Source: Rugamonas fusca (lineage in GTDB: Bacteria > Pseudomonadota > Gammaproteobacteria > Burkholderiales > Burkholderiaceae_D). Taken from it: a DNA stretch of 64,000 nucleotides. The stretch spans positions 1-64,000 of the forward strand of contig NZ_JACEZS010000023.1 in assembly GCF_014042365.1 (NCBI RefSeq), in the 5' to 3' direction. A program made the position numbers and the translations under genes. The notes under the pieces are model-generated. The model had not been told where the DNA came from. It ran no database searches and saw only the letters and a program-made list of their open reading frames with translations. Shown piece by piece: positions 37,464 to 46,978 of this stretch (its first letter is position 1; each line of letters begins with the position of its first letter).

Positions 37464-37475
37464 ATAGCGCGCTAT
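37464..37475. promoter_or_regulatory. 12-bp palindrome before ohrR
   Basis: ATAGCGCGCTAT is a perfect palindrome 13 bases before the ohrR start and next to CAATTGAAT. MarR/OhrR proteins bind such inverted repeats and control their own genes, so this is a likely operator; binding is inferred. Confidence 0.5.
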
Positions 37476-37488
37476 CTATACTGGCCGT

Positions 37489-37971
37489 ATGACCACCGCC
37501 CCCGCCTCCCAATCCGCCTCCCCACCGGCCGCCGTGCCGCCCCAAGTGCCCAAGCTGGACGGCCAGTTGTGCTTCGCCCTGTATTCCACCTCGCTTGCCA
37601 TGAGCAAGCTGTATCGCAAGCTGTTGCGCAAGCTGGGCCTGACCTATTCCCAGTACCTGGTGATGATGGTGCTGTGGGAACGCGACGGCCTGACCGTGAC
37701 GGAAGTGGGCGAACGGCTGTTCCTCGATTCGGCCACGCTCACGCCGCTGCTCAAGCGCATGGAACAGGCCGACCTGCTCACGCGCGCGCGCGCCGCCAGC
37801 GACGAGCGCCAGGTGATCATCTCGCTGACCCCGGCCGGCGACGCGCTGCGCCACGTGGCCGCCACGCTGCCGGCCGATATCATCGGCGCCACCCGCTGCA
37901 GTCTCGATCAAGTGGTGAGCCTGAAGAACGAATTGAACGCGCTGCGCGCCAGCCTGCTGCAGGCCGTTTGA
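37489..37971 (+). CDS. ohrR: Organic-peroxide sensor OhrR (MarR family)
   Basis: A 160-residue MarR-type repressor very like OhrR. The reactive Cys is Cys28 in LDGQLCFALYS, and the winged helix-turn-helix segment includes TVTEVGERLFLDSATLTPLLKRM and ASDERQVIISLT. OhrR normally represses the peroxidase gene ohr and is inactivated when hydroperoxides oxidise the N-terminal Cys. No ohr gene lies next to it here, so its targets are elsewhere or the neighbouring dioxygenase. An upstream palindrome suggests autoregulation. Confidence 0.85.
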   Translation: MTTAPASQSASPPAAVPPQVPKLDGQLCFALYSTSLAMSKLYRKLLRKLGLTYSQYLVMMVLWERDGLTVTEVGERLFLDSATLTPLLKRMEQADLLTRARAASDERQVIISLTPAGDALRHVAATLPADIIGATRCSLDQVVSLKNELNALRASLLQAV

Positions 37972-38040
37972 CGCCGCGCCGGCGCATGCGCGCGCACAAG
38001 CGCGGCGCGCGGCGTACAATGCCCGCTCCCCCGCTCCCTG

Positions 38041-38089
38041 ACTCATCGCTCATCGCTCATCGCTCATCGCTCATCGCTCATCGTTCATC
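38041..38089 (+). repeat. Seven tandem heptamers (GCTCATC)
   Basis: Seven consecutive 7-base units. Five are identical GCTCATC; the first (ACTCATC) and last (GTTCATC) differ by one base. The array ends 11 bases before the ATG of the dioxygenase at 38100, so it lies in its leader. Such microsatellites slip during replication and can change spacing or leader structure between cells. Confidence 0.9.
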
Positions 38090-38099
38090 GCAGGCATCC

Positions 38100-38837
38100 A
38101 TGACCAGTCCCGCCCCCACCTTCACCGCTCCCGAATTTGTCCCGCAGGCGCTGCGCCAGCAAGGCTACGCGCTGCTACGCCCCGAGGACGTGGCCAGCCT
38201 GGCCGGCTGCACGCTGGCCGACCTGGCCGCGCTGGAACCGGGCTGGGACGACCTGCCGCTCGATAACTACCTGAAGGATGGCGGGCGTTACCGGCGCCGC
38301 CGCCACTCGTGCTTCGTGCAGGACGGCGACACCTTGCGCCAGACGGCGCACCGGCCCCACTGGCAACCGCTGGAATACAACGCCCTGCACGGCGGCATGC
38401 AGCGCCTGTTCGAGCCGGTGCAACCGGCCACGGTGGCGCGGCCGGCCTGGCAGGGACTGGTGCGCGGCATCGGCCAGCTGTGCACGGCCGCGCGCGGCGC
38501 CCATCCGTGGTACATCGAGGCGCACCAGTTCCGCATCGACACCACCGACGGCATCGGCCGCCCCACGCCCGAAGGCGCGCACCGCGACGGCGTCGACTTC
38601 GTGGCCGTGCTGCTGGTGGGCCGGCGCGACATCAAGGGCGGCGAAACCCGCATCTTCGAAGCCGATGGCCCCAACGGCAAGCGCTTCACGCTGACCGCGC
38701 CATGGTCGCTGCTGCTGCTCGACGACGCGGCCGTGATCCACGAATCGACCCCGATCCAGCCGCTGGGCCCGCACGGCCACCGCGACACGCTGGTGCTGAC
38801 CTACCGGGCCGGCGCGTTCCAGGGCTTGCCCGCGTAG
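38100..38837 (+). CDS. 2OG-Fe dioxygenase family protein
   Basis: A 245-residue protein of the bacterial 2OG-Fe dioxygenase family (includes amino-acid hydroxylases such as isoleucine dioxygenase). The iron site is in EGAHRDGVDFV (HxD) with a distal His in AAVIHESTPI and a 2-oxoglutarate Arg in HRDTLVLTYR. It probably hydroxylates a free amino acid. No strong ribosome binding site is visible before ATG 38100, and the leader contains seven heptamer repeats that could affect expression. It follows ohrR on the same strand. Confidence 0.8.
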   Translation: MTSPAPTFTAPEFVPQALRQQGYALLRPEDVASLAGCTLADLAALEPGWDDLPLDNYLKDGGRYRRRRHSCFVQDGDTLRQTAHRPHWQPLEYNALHGGMQRLFEPVQPATVARPAWQGLVRGIGQLCTAARGAHPWYIEAHQFRIDTTDGIGRPTPEGAHRDGVDFVAVLLVGRRDIKGGETRIFEADGPNGKRFTLTAPWSLLLLDDAAVIHESTPIQPLGPHGHRDTLVLTYRAGAFQGLPA

Positions 38838-38992
38838 TGTCGCGCACACGATGGCGGCAAATTTGCACTGCGGCGCCGCTAAATCCGATATAGTCTCACC
38901 AGCCCGTAACAACCGGCACGGGCGGCAGCGCCGGCCCGTCCACGCCGGCACCGGCCGCCGGCCAGCGCGAACCTGACTCCAGGAGACAGCCT

Positions 38993-40345
38993 GTGGACTC
39001 CAGTTATGAAATCCAGCCCGACGAAACGGAAATCCTGATCGTCGAGGACAGCCCCACCCAGGCCGAGCGCTTGCGCCGCCTGATCCAGTCCATGCGCTAC
39101 CGCGCGCGGGTGGCCGGCAATGGCCGGCTGGCGCTGGAAGCGATCCGCGCGGCCAAGCCGCAGCTGGTGCTGTCCGATATCGTGATGCCGGAGATGGATG
39201 GCTACACGCTGTGCCGCGCCATCAAGACGGACCCGGTGCTGCGCGACATTCCCGTCATCCTCGTCACCTCGCTGACGGACCCCAAGGACATCATCCGCGG
39301 CATCGAATGCGGGGCCGACAATTTCATCCGCAAGCCCTATTCGGAGGAGTACCTGCTCAACCGCATCGGCCACATGCTGATGAACCAGAAGCTGCGCCGC
39401 AGCCAGAACATGGAGATCGGCATCGCGCTCTACCTGGGCGACCAGAAGCACTTCATCAACGCCGAGCGCCAGCAAATCCTGGACCTGCTGATCTCCACCT
39501 ACGAGCAGGCCGTGCAGGTCAATAGCGAGCTGCAAGCGCGCGAGCGCCAGGTGATCGAACTGAACATGCGCCTGGCCCACCACGCCGGCGAGCTGGAAAC
39601 CATCAACCGCGAAATCGCGCTGAAGAATCTGGAGCTGGCCGAAGCGAGCCGCATGAAATCGGCCTTCATTGCCAACATGTCGCACGAGCTGCGCACCCCG
39701 CTCAACGCCATCATCGGCTTCACGGGCGCGCTGCTGATGAAACTGCCCGGCCCCCTGACGACGGAGCAGGACAAGCAGCTCAACACGATCCGCGCCAGCG
39801 CCCGCCACCTGCTCTCGCTGATCAACGACATCCTGGACGTGGCCAAGATCGAGGCCGGCAAGGTGTCGCTGACGGTGGAGCCGGTGCAGTGCCAGCAACT
39901 GGTGACCGAAGCGATCGACAGCGTGCGCCCGCTGGCGCTGCAAAAGGGGCTGGCGCTGGAAGTGGCGCTGGCCGAGCAGCCGCTGACGGTGGACACGGAC
40001 CGCCGGGCCCTGACCCAGATCCTGCTCAACCTGCTCAACAACGCCATCAAGTTCACGGAAAAAGGCACGGTGCGCGTAAGCCTGGCCGTGCGCGACGGCG
40101 AGGATGGCCCGCGCGTGGAATTCACCGTGGCCGACAGCGGCGCCGGCATCCGCGAGGAAGACCAGGCCAAGCTGTTCCAGGCCTTCTCGCAACTGGACTC
40201 CACCTCGACCCGCCATGCCGAAGGGGCGGGGCTGGGCCTGTACCTGAGCCAGAACCTGGCCAACCTGATTGGCGGCTCGCTGTTCTTCACCAGCGATTTC
40301 GGCCACGGCAGCACATTCACGCTGGCGCTCAAGTCCCGGCACTGA
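38993..40345 (+). CDS. Soluble REC-histidine kinase hybrid
   Basis: A 450-residue cytoplasmic protein with no membrane helix: N-terminal receiver (acidic VED, phospho-acceptor Asp62 in LVLSDIVMP, Lys in IRKPYSE), coiled-coil linker (about 160-215), HisKA with FIANMSHELRTPLNA (His231) and HATPase with NLLNNAIKF and GAGLGLYLSQN. The input is thus a phosphorelay rather than a ligand sensor. The start is GTG 38993 behind AGGAG. It is followed 36 bases later by a tandem-receiver protein that is its likely partner. Confidence 0.85.
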   Translation: MDSSYEIQPDETEILIVEDSPTQAERLRRLIQSMRYRARVAGNGRLALEAIRAAKPQLVLSDIVMPEMDGYTLCRAIKTDPVLRDIPVILVTSLTDPKDIIRGIECGADNFIRKPYSEEYLLNRIGHMLMNQKLRRSQNMEIGIALYLGDQKHFINAERQQILDLLISTYEQAVQVNSELQARERQVIELNMRLAHHAGELETINREIALKNLELAEASRMKSAFIANMSHELRTPLNAIIGFTGALLMKLPGPLTTEQDKQLNTIRASARHLLSLINDILDVAKIEAGKVSLTVEPVQCQQLVTEAIDSVRPLALQKGLALEVALAEQPLTVDTDRRALTQILLNLLNNAIKFTEKGTVRVSLAVRDGEDGPRVEFTVADSGAGIREEDQAKLFQAFSQLDSTSTRHAEGAGLGLYLSQNLANLIGGSLFFTSDFGHGSTFTLALKSRH

Positions 40346-40381
40346 CCGGGGTGGCGGCCACGGGCCGCAGCGGAGGGACAA

Positions 40382-41221
40382 ATGACGGCATCGATACTGG
40401 TCATCGAGGACAACCCGGCCAACATGAACCTGATGGTCTATCTGCTGGAGGCCCACGGCTACCGGGTGCTGTCGGCCTGGGATGGCGAACAGGGCGTGGC
40501 GGCCGCGCGCCGCGAGCTGCCCGACCTGGTGCTGTGCGACCTGCGCCTGCCCAAGCTGGACGGCCACGGCGTGCTGCGCCAGCTCAGGGCCGATCCGGCC
40601 ACGCGCGCCATCCCCGTGCTGGCGGCCAGCGCGGAACCGGCCGACGATGGCGGCGCGGCCCTGCTGGCGGCCGGCTTCGACGGCTGGCTGGCCAAGGCGT
40701 TCGAGCCGGAGCAGTTGCTGCCGGCGCTGGCCGCATGGCTGCCGCCGCCGCTGCGGGCCGGCCAGCTGGCGCCGCCCGCCCCCGACACGGCCTTGCACGC
40801 CAATGCGGCCGCCTTGCGTGCGCCTGATCCTGGCCCCGCCGCCCGCGCGCGCGTGCTGCTGCTCGACGCGGCGCCGGCCAACCACGGCTTGCTCGCTTCC
40901 GTACTCGGTCAGTTGGGCTACACGCTGACGGTGGCAAGCAACGCGGCGCAGGCCGAAGCGTGCGCCGGGCTAGCGTTCGACCTGGTGCTGTGCGACAGCG
41001 GCACCGACGACGAAGCGGCGCTGCAAGCGTTCCCCATCCCGGCGCTGCGGCGCTTCTCCCGGCTGCCGCTGATCGTGCTGCGCCCGGCGCTGGACGCCAG
41101 CGTGGCCTGGGTGCCGTGCGGACGGCGCTACCCGGCGCGCTTGCTGGCCCACCCTATCGACCCGACAAAACTGGTGGACGAAATCGCGGCCTGCCTGGCG
41201 GCGGCGCGGCCGCCGGCGTGA
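40382..41221 (+). CDS. Response regulator with two receiver-like domains
   Basis: A 279-residue protein. The first receiver is complete: acidic pair, Asp53 in LVLCDLRLPKLDG and Lys in WLAKAFEP. An Ala/Pro linker leads to a second receiver-like domain (about 158-275) with LVLCDSG but a weakened acidic pocket and His in place of the Lys (LLAHPIDP), so it is probably degenerate. There is no DNA-binding or enzymatic output. It likely accepts phosphate from the preceding kinase and acts by protein contact. Confidence 0.8.
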   Translation: MTASILVIEDNPANMNLMVYLLEAHGYRVLSAWDGEQGVAAARRELPDLVLCDLRLPKLDGHGVLRQLRADPATRAIPVLAASAEPADDGGAALLAAGFDGWLAKAFEPEQLLPALAAWLPPPLRAGQLAPPAPDTALHANAAALRAPDPGPAARARVLLLDAAPANHGLLASVLGQLGYTLTVASNAAQAEACAGLAFDLVLCDSGTDDEAALQAFPIPALRRFSRLPLIVLRPALDASVAWVPCGRRYPARLLAHPIDPTKLVDEIAACLAAARPPA

Positions 41222-41283
41222 GGACGCCCCGCATGATTAACCTTTTAACATCATTAACAGAACGGCCTAGTATTTCTACTGTA

Positions 41284-41312
41284 TTGCGGCGCACCATAAA
41301 TCGGCCTATATT
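41284..41312 (+). promoter_or_regulatory. Candidate sigma-70 promoter for a small RNA
   Basis: TTGCGG (41284-41289), a 17-base spacer, and TATATT (41307-41312). The -10 matches five of six consensus bases and the spacing is ideal, while the -35 matches only three. A start near 41319 would feed a short transcript ending at the T-tract 41378-41385. Confidence 0.45.
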
Positions 41313-41318
41313 GGAACT

Positions 41319-41385
41319 GTCTCCTCCAACCGTTCGCCGAACATTGGAATTCCGCCCGCACCGCAAGGTCGTGGGCGTTTTTTTT
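41319..41385 (+). ncRNA. Candidate small RNA of about 67 bases
   Basis: A short interval between a promoter-like element and an intrinsic terminator with no coding frame. The 3' hairpin is CGCCCGCACC-GCAA-GGT(C)GTGGGCG: ten base pairs, one bulged C and a GNRA-type loop, followed by eight T. The 5' part is single-stranded and includes CUCCUCC, an anti-Shine-Dalgarno-like stretch, and two GGA triplets. It may instead only be the terminator of the response regulator genes. Confidence 0.4.
41353..41385 (+). terminator. Intrinsic terminator
   Basis: The GC-rich hairpin at about 41353-41377 with a GCAA loop and one bulge, followed by TTTTTTTT. It lies about 130 bases after the tandem-receiver gene and would end that transcript and any small RNA started at 41319. 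Confidence 0.7.
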
Positions 41386-41393
41386 GTCAAAAA

Positions 41394-41568
41394 TCGGTGT
41401 CAGGTCTGTCATTCGGACAGTCATCGCGCACCTTTGAGTTTTCTCATAATGGCCTTTCAATTTTAAATTTGGTTGCAATGAGAAACCGCTTACCACTTCT
41501 GCCCCCGATATCGTTTGATTAAACTCAAAGCCACTGTCCTTGAGTCCAAATGACAGACCTGACACGGA
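41394..41568. repeat. Segment bounded by a 25-base inverted repeat
   Basis: Bases 41394-41418 and 41544-41568 are inverted copies with 23 of 25 matches, sharing the core GTGTCAGGTCTGTCATT. The 125-base interior is AT-rich and without a recognised gene. The left arm follows an AAAAATCGG tract, similar to the start of the repeat at 169. This looks like a MITE- or REP/BIME-type element; the class is inferred. Confidence 0.6.
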
Positions 41569-41626
41569 ATCAGGACGATCAAGTCGGCCGATCTCCGTGC
41601 CGGCAAACGCGAAGAACAACGGCCCT

Positions 41627-41911
41627 TCACGCCTGAAGGCAAAGCTGCCGGACGACGACCAGGACTTCGCTTTGGTTGCGCGTGTCGATGTCCACGTCCA
41701 TGATCTGGCAGCCCCCATCGTTCGATATGCCGACCCGGTTCGAGCCGTCTGGATTGCGCGCCGCCGGCGCCGGACAAACGGGCGGACATTCCGGGCCACC
41801 GGATGGATGCAGGACGACGCGCCGCACATGCCCGGTGAGCAGGACGTCCTGCGCCGCCGCGAGCGAACAGGCGCTGGCCAGTACCAGCACAAAAAATCGA
41901 GCACAGCGCAT
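41627..41911 (-). CDS. Small secreted protein, unknown function
   Basis: A 94-residue protein with a signal peptide (about 1-20, SLAAA-Q) and no recognised domain. The mature part has six Cys-containing or Pro-rich motifs (PECPPVCPAP, GGCQIMD, RQLC), so disulfides are likely. The codon third positions are strongly GC, supporting coding. There is no clear ribosome binding site; a -10-like GATAAT lies about 10 bases upstream. A longer overlapping minus-strand frame has poorer codon use and was rejected. Confidence 0.55.
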   Translation of the reverse strand: MRCARFFVLVLASACSLAAAQDVLLTGHVRRVVLHPSGGPECPPVCPAPAARNPDGSNRVGISNDGGCQIMDVDIDTRNQSEVLVVVRQLCLQA

Positions 41912-41992
41912 ACGGGAAAATTATCTATTTTGCAATAATCCAGGATTCTAATCCAGAATGGTGCGACGCTGCCGTTGATTTGTTCCGCGCCT

Positions 41993-43234
41993 TCAGGAAG
42001 ACCGCAGTACACTGAAGCCGGCGCGCTGGGCCGGCATGTTCGGAAACAGCTGCGCCAGCTGGCGTTGCGCCAGGCCCAGGCGGCGCTGCGCGAGCTGGGC
42101 CAGCACGGTGCGGAAATCCGTCGTCACGGGCAGGTCGCGTCCCTCGTTGAGCTGGTCCTCGCCCAAGCCTCGCCACTCGCCGTACACGCGGCCACCGGCC
42201 ACGCCGCCGCCAAGCACCCACATCGCATTGCCATGTCCATGATCGGTGCCGCCGTTGCCGTTCTCGCGCGCCGTGCGGCCGAACTCGGACATGACGACGA
42301 TGGTGCTCTGATCGAACAAGGGGCCAAGCCGGCGCGCCAGCACTTCCAGCCCCTGTCCCAGCGGCGCGAGGTGGTTGGCCAGTTGCCCCCGGGCCGCGCC
42401 CTGGTTGGCGTGCGTGTCCCAGCCGCCCAGCGCCACGAAGGCCAGCTGGATATTGGGATCGTTGCGCATCAGCGTGGCCAGCCGCGCCGCGTCGTCCGGG
42501 AAACCGTTGGGCAGCGGCGCGCCGCCGTCGGCCATCTGCATCTCCATGTCGGCGGCGGCCATCATCACTTCCTGGTGCGCATCCCGGCCGGCCTGGTAAG
42601 CACGGCCGAAGCGGGTATGGTTGGCGTACAGCTGATCGAACGCGCGCCCCAGCGCTGGCCGGTCCAGCACGTTGGCGCGCGTGCCGGCCGCGCCGCTGGC
42701 CAGGTTGACGGCCGGCGCGCGCCCCGACAGGATGCGCGGCATGGTGGGGCCGATCGACAGCGCACGGGTGGGCGTGGCCGCGCCGGGCAGCGCGCCGGCC
42801 AGCCGGTTCATCCAGCCGTCGGCCGTGGCCTTGGCACCGGGTGTGCCCGATTCCATGTAATCCTGTGCGTCGAAATGGGAACGGGTGGCGTCCGGCGAAC
42901 CGCTGGCGTGCACAAAGGCCAGCTTCTTCTGCTCCCACAGCGGCAACAGCGGCGCCAGCGCCGGATGCAGGCCGAAGTAGCCATCCAGTTCCAGCGCCCC
43001 GCCCTCGGTGCCGGGCCGGGCCAGCGCGATGTTCGGCCGCAGCCGCGCGTAATTGGGGTCGCCCACGGGCGCCACCACGCTCAGGCCATCGACCGCCCCG
43101 CGCAGCATGATGACGATCAGGCGGCGGCCGTTGCCACCGCCTTCGGCCGGCGTAGCGGCCCAGGCGTGGCGTCCCAGCGGGATCACCAGTCCGGCGCCGG
43201 CGGCCAGCGCGTGCATGAAATCTCGGCGTTGCAT
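41993..43234 (-). CDS. DUF1501 protein with twin-arginine-like signal
   Basis: A 413-residue exported protein of the DUF1501 (sulfatase-like fold) family. The N-terminus MQRRDFMHALAAGAG resembles a Tat signal. Family features visible are IVIMLRGAVDGLSVVAP, the SHFDAQDYMESG segment and VVMSEFGRTARENGNGGTDHGHG near the C-terminus. These proteins are nearly always encoded with a DUF1800 protein, as here; the role is unknown. The gene is 18 bases after the DUF1800 gene on the same strand. Confidence 0.88.
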   Translation of the reverse strand: MQRRDFMHALAAGAGLVIPLGRHAWAATPAEGGGNGRRLIVIMLRGAVDGLSVVAPVGDPNYARLRPNIALARPGTEGGALELDGYFGLHPALAPLLPLWEQKKLAFVHASGSPDATRSHFDAQDYMESGTPGAKATADGWMNRLAGALPGAATPTRALSIGPTMPRILSGRAPAVNLASGAAGTRANVLDRPALGRAFDQLYANHTRFGRAYQAGRDAHQEVMMAAADMEMQMADGGAPLPNGFPDDAARLATLMRNDPNIQLAFVALGGWDTHANQGAARGQLANHLAPLGQGLEVLARRLGPLFDQSTIVVMSEFGRTARENGNGGTDHGHGNAMWVLGGGVAGGRVYGEWRGLGEDQLNEGRDLPVTTDFRTVLAQLAQRRLGLAQRQLAQLFPNMPAQRAGFSVLRSS

Positions 43235-43252
43235 GGTTGCTCCTTCGCGCGG

Positions 43253-44707
<1,455 letters not shown>

Positions 44708-44824
44708 GGTGATGGTCCTCGGTGGCATAGCGGTGCGGGCATTCTAGCGTCCCGCCCCGCGAAAAGTGTGAGGACTCAAGTATCGTCAGTAAGCATTTGT
44801 TACGGACAACTTTCACGGAAAAAG

Positions 44825-44858
44825 TTAAACAACCGATTTAGTTATATCAATTGTTTAA
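44825..44858. promoter_or_regulatory. Inverted repeat before the TetR gene
   Basis: TTAAACAA (44825-44832) and TTGTTTAA (44851-44858) are perfect 8-base arms 18 bases apart in an AT-rich stretch, 22 bases before the regulator start. TetR proteins commonly bind such palindromes over their own promoter. Confidence 0.5.
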
Positions 44859-44879
44859 ATTTCGTGATGTAATGCCGGG

Positions 44880-45572
44880 ATGACCCAAGCCAACCATCCC
44901 CCAACGCGCCCGCCTGACGACATCCGCAAGCCCCGTTCGGACGGCGAGCAATCGCGCGAGCGGCTGCGCCTGGCCGCCATGCGCCTGTTCGCGGAACAGG
45001 GCTACGCGCGCACGTCCACGCGCGAGATCGCGCAGGCGGCCGGCGCCAACGTGGCCGCCATCAGCTACTACTTCGGCGACAAGGCGGGCCTGTACCGGGC
45101 CGTGTTCGAAGGCATGTGCCCGGCGCCTGAAGCCAACATCGCCCAGTACGCGCCGCCCCATTTCACGCTGCGCGAATCGCTGCTGGGCTTTTACCGCCAG
45201 ATGCTGGCGCCGCTGCAGCAGGACGACGGCGCCCAGCTGTTCCTGCGCCTGTGGCTGCGCGAGCGGCTGGAGCCAACCGGCCTGTGGGCGGCCGAAATCG
45301 ACAACAGCATCCGTCCCGAGCACATGGCCCTGGTGCGCGTGCTGTGCCGGCACCTGAACCTGGAACAGGCCGACGACGAAGTACACCGGCTGGCCTATGC
45401 GCTGGCCGCGCTGGCCGTGCAGATCATGGTGGGGCGCGACATCGTCACTGCCATCACGCCGCAACTGCTGGCCACGCCGGCAGCGATCGAACAATGGCTC
45501 CATCAACTGGCCCGCTACGGCGAGGCGCTGGTAATGGCGGAACAGAGCAACCGCAAGGAAGGAAACGCATGA
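44880..45572 (+). CDS. TetR-family repressor, CecR/DUF1956-like
   Basis: A 230-residue regulator. The N-terminal helix-turn-helix is in RLFAEQGYARTSTREIAQAAGANVAAISYYFGDKAGLY, very typical of CecR-like members, followed by a C-terminal ligand-binding domain (about 90-215). It overlaps the outer-membrane-factor gene (ATGA), and so is the first gene of the RND efflux operon it probably represses. An inverted repeat with 8-base arms lies just upstream and is the likely operator. The inducer is unknown. Confidence 0.85.
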   Translation: MTQANHPPTRPPDDIRKPRSDGEQSRERLRLAAMRLFAEQGYARTSTREIAQAAGANVAAISYYFGDKAGLYRAVFEGMCPAPEANIAQYAPPHFTLRESLLGFYRQMLAPLQQDDGAQLFLRLWLRERLEPTGLWAAEIDNSIRPEHMALVRVLCRHLNLEQADDEVHRLAYALAALAVQIMVGRDIVTAITPQLLATPAAIEQWLHQLARYGEALVMAEQSNRKEGNA

Positions 45573-46978
45573 AGAGAGCACTACAACGGGCGGCGCTGGT
45601 GCTGGCCGTGGGCAGCGCCTTGAGCACATTAAGCGCATGCGCCGTGCAAGGCCCGGCGCAGCAGGTGGCCGCGCCACTGCCCGCACAATGGCAAGCGCCG
45701 CTGCCGCACGACGGCAGCGTGACGGAACTGGCGCAATGGTGGCAGCAACAGGGCGACGCCCTGCTCGCGCAGCTGGTGACGGCGGCCCAGGAAGCCAGCC
45801 CCACGGTGGCCAGCGCCGGCGCCCGCATCGCCCAGGCGCGCGCCGAACGCGTGGCCAGCGGTGCCGCGCTGGCGCCCTCGCTGGACGCGGCGGCCAGCGT
45901 GAGCCGGGCCAGCCAGCAATCGGCCCTGCCGATGGGCACCACGGCGCAAGCGGCCCTGCAAGCGTCGTGGGAGATCGACCTGTTCGGCGCCACCCGCGCC
46001 GCGCGCGACGCGGCCCAGGCCCGCCTCGACAGCGCGCAAGCGGGCTGGCATGACGCCCGCGTGTCGGTGGCGGCCGAAGTGGCCAACCAGTACTACGCGC
46101 TGCGCGCCTGCGAACAGCAGCTGGACGTGGCCCGCCAGGACGCCGCCTCGCGCGCGGACACGGCGCGCCTGACGGAGCTGGCCGCCCGCGCCGGCTTCCA
46201 GCCGCCCGCCACGGCAGCCCTGGCCCGCGCCAGCGCGGCCGACGGCAACAACCGCGCCGTGGCCCAGCGCGCCGTGTGCGACGTGGGCGTGAAGGCGCTG
46301 GTGGCGCTGACGGCCATGCCGGAAACCGAGCTGCGCGCGCGCCTCGCCAAGGCTACGCCGGTGGCGCCGCCCGTCATCGCCATCGATGCGCTGCCGGCCC
46401 AGGTGTTGCGCCAGCGGCCCGACGTGTACAGCGCCGAGCGGGCCGTTGCGGCCGCCAGCGCCGACGTGGGCAACGCGCGCGCCCAGCGCTACCCGCGCCT
46501 GACGCTGACCGGCGCCGTGGGCGCGGCCAACTTCAGCACGGGCGGCCACAGCACCCAGCTCGACACGTGGAGCATCGGTCCGCTGGCGCTCACGCTGCCG
46601 CTGGTCGACAACGGCCGCCGCAGCGCCAACGTGGACGCGGCCAGCGCCCGCTACGATGCGGCCGTGGTGAGCTACCGCGCCAGCGTGCGCCAGGCCGTGC
46701 GCGAAGTGGAGGAAGCGCTGGTCAACCTGCGCAGCACGGGCGAGCGCGAAGGCGACGCCAACACCGCCCTGCAAGGCTACCGTGTATCGTTCACGGCCAT
46801 GGAAGACCGCTACAAGAACGGCATGGCCAGCCTGCTGGAACTGGAAGACGCGCGCCGCACCCGGCTGGCCGCCGAGAACACCGTCATCAGCCTGCGGCGC
46901 GAACGCAGCGCCGCCCTGGTCGCCCTGTACCGCGCCGCCGGCGGTGGCTGGAGCGCGCCCCAACCATCACCGCAATGA
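45569..46978 (+). CDS. RND efflux outer-membrane factor (NodT/OprM type)
   Basis: A 469-residue TolC-like lipoprotein (lipobox LSAC about residue 24) with two outer-membrane efflux repeats: EIDLFGATRAARDAAQARL and the C-terminal YKNGMASLLELEDARRTRL. It forms the outer-membrane channel for the adaptor and pump encoded next. The start overlaps the TetR stop (ATGA) and the end overlaps the adaptor start the same way, so translation of all is coupled. Confidence 0.87.
   Translation: MKRALQRAALVLAVGSALSTLSACAVQGPAQQVAAPLPAQWQAPLPHDGSVTELAQWWQQQGDALLAQLVTAAQEASPTVASAGARIAQARAERVASGAALAPSLDAAASVSRASQQSALPMGTTAQAALQASWEIDLFGATRAARDAAQARLDSAQAGWHDARVSVAAEVANQYYALRACEQQLDVARQDAASRADTARLTELAARAGFQPPATAALARASAADGNNRAVAQRAVCDVGVKALVALTAMPETELRARLAKATPVAPPVIAIDALPAQVLRQRPDVYSAERAVAAASADVGNARAQRYPRLTLTGAVGAANFSTGGHSTQLDTWSIGPLALTLPLVDNGRRSANVDAASARYDAAVVSYRASVRQAVREVEEALVNLRSTGEREGDANTALQGYRVSFTAMEDRYKNGMASLLELEDARRTRLAAENTVISLRRERSAALVALYRAAGGGWSAPQPSPQ

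Noticed and set aside
38041..38089. Tandem repeats considered as a CRISPR array
   Set aside because: Units are only seven bases long with no spacers, and no cas gene is near.
41254..42012. A 252-codon minus-strand frame across the inverted-repeat segment
   Set aside because: Its codon use is poor and it overlaps a better-supported small secreted protein in another frame; it also runs through a terminator and repeat arms.
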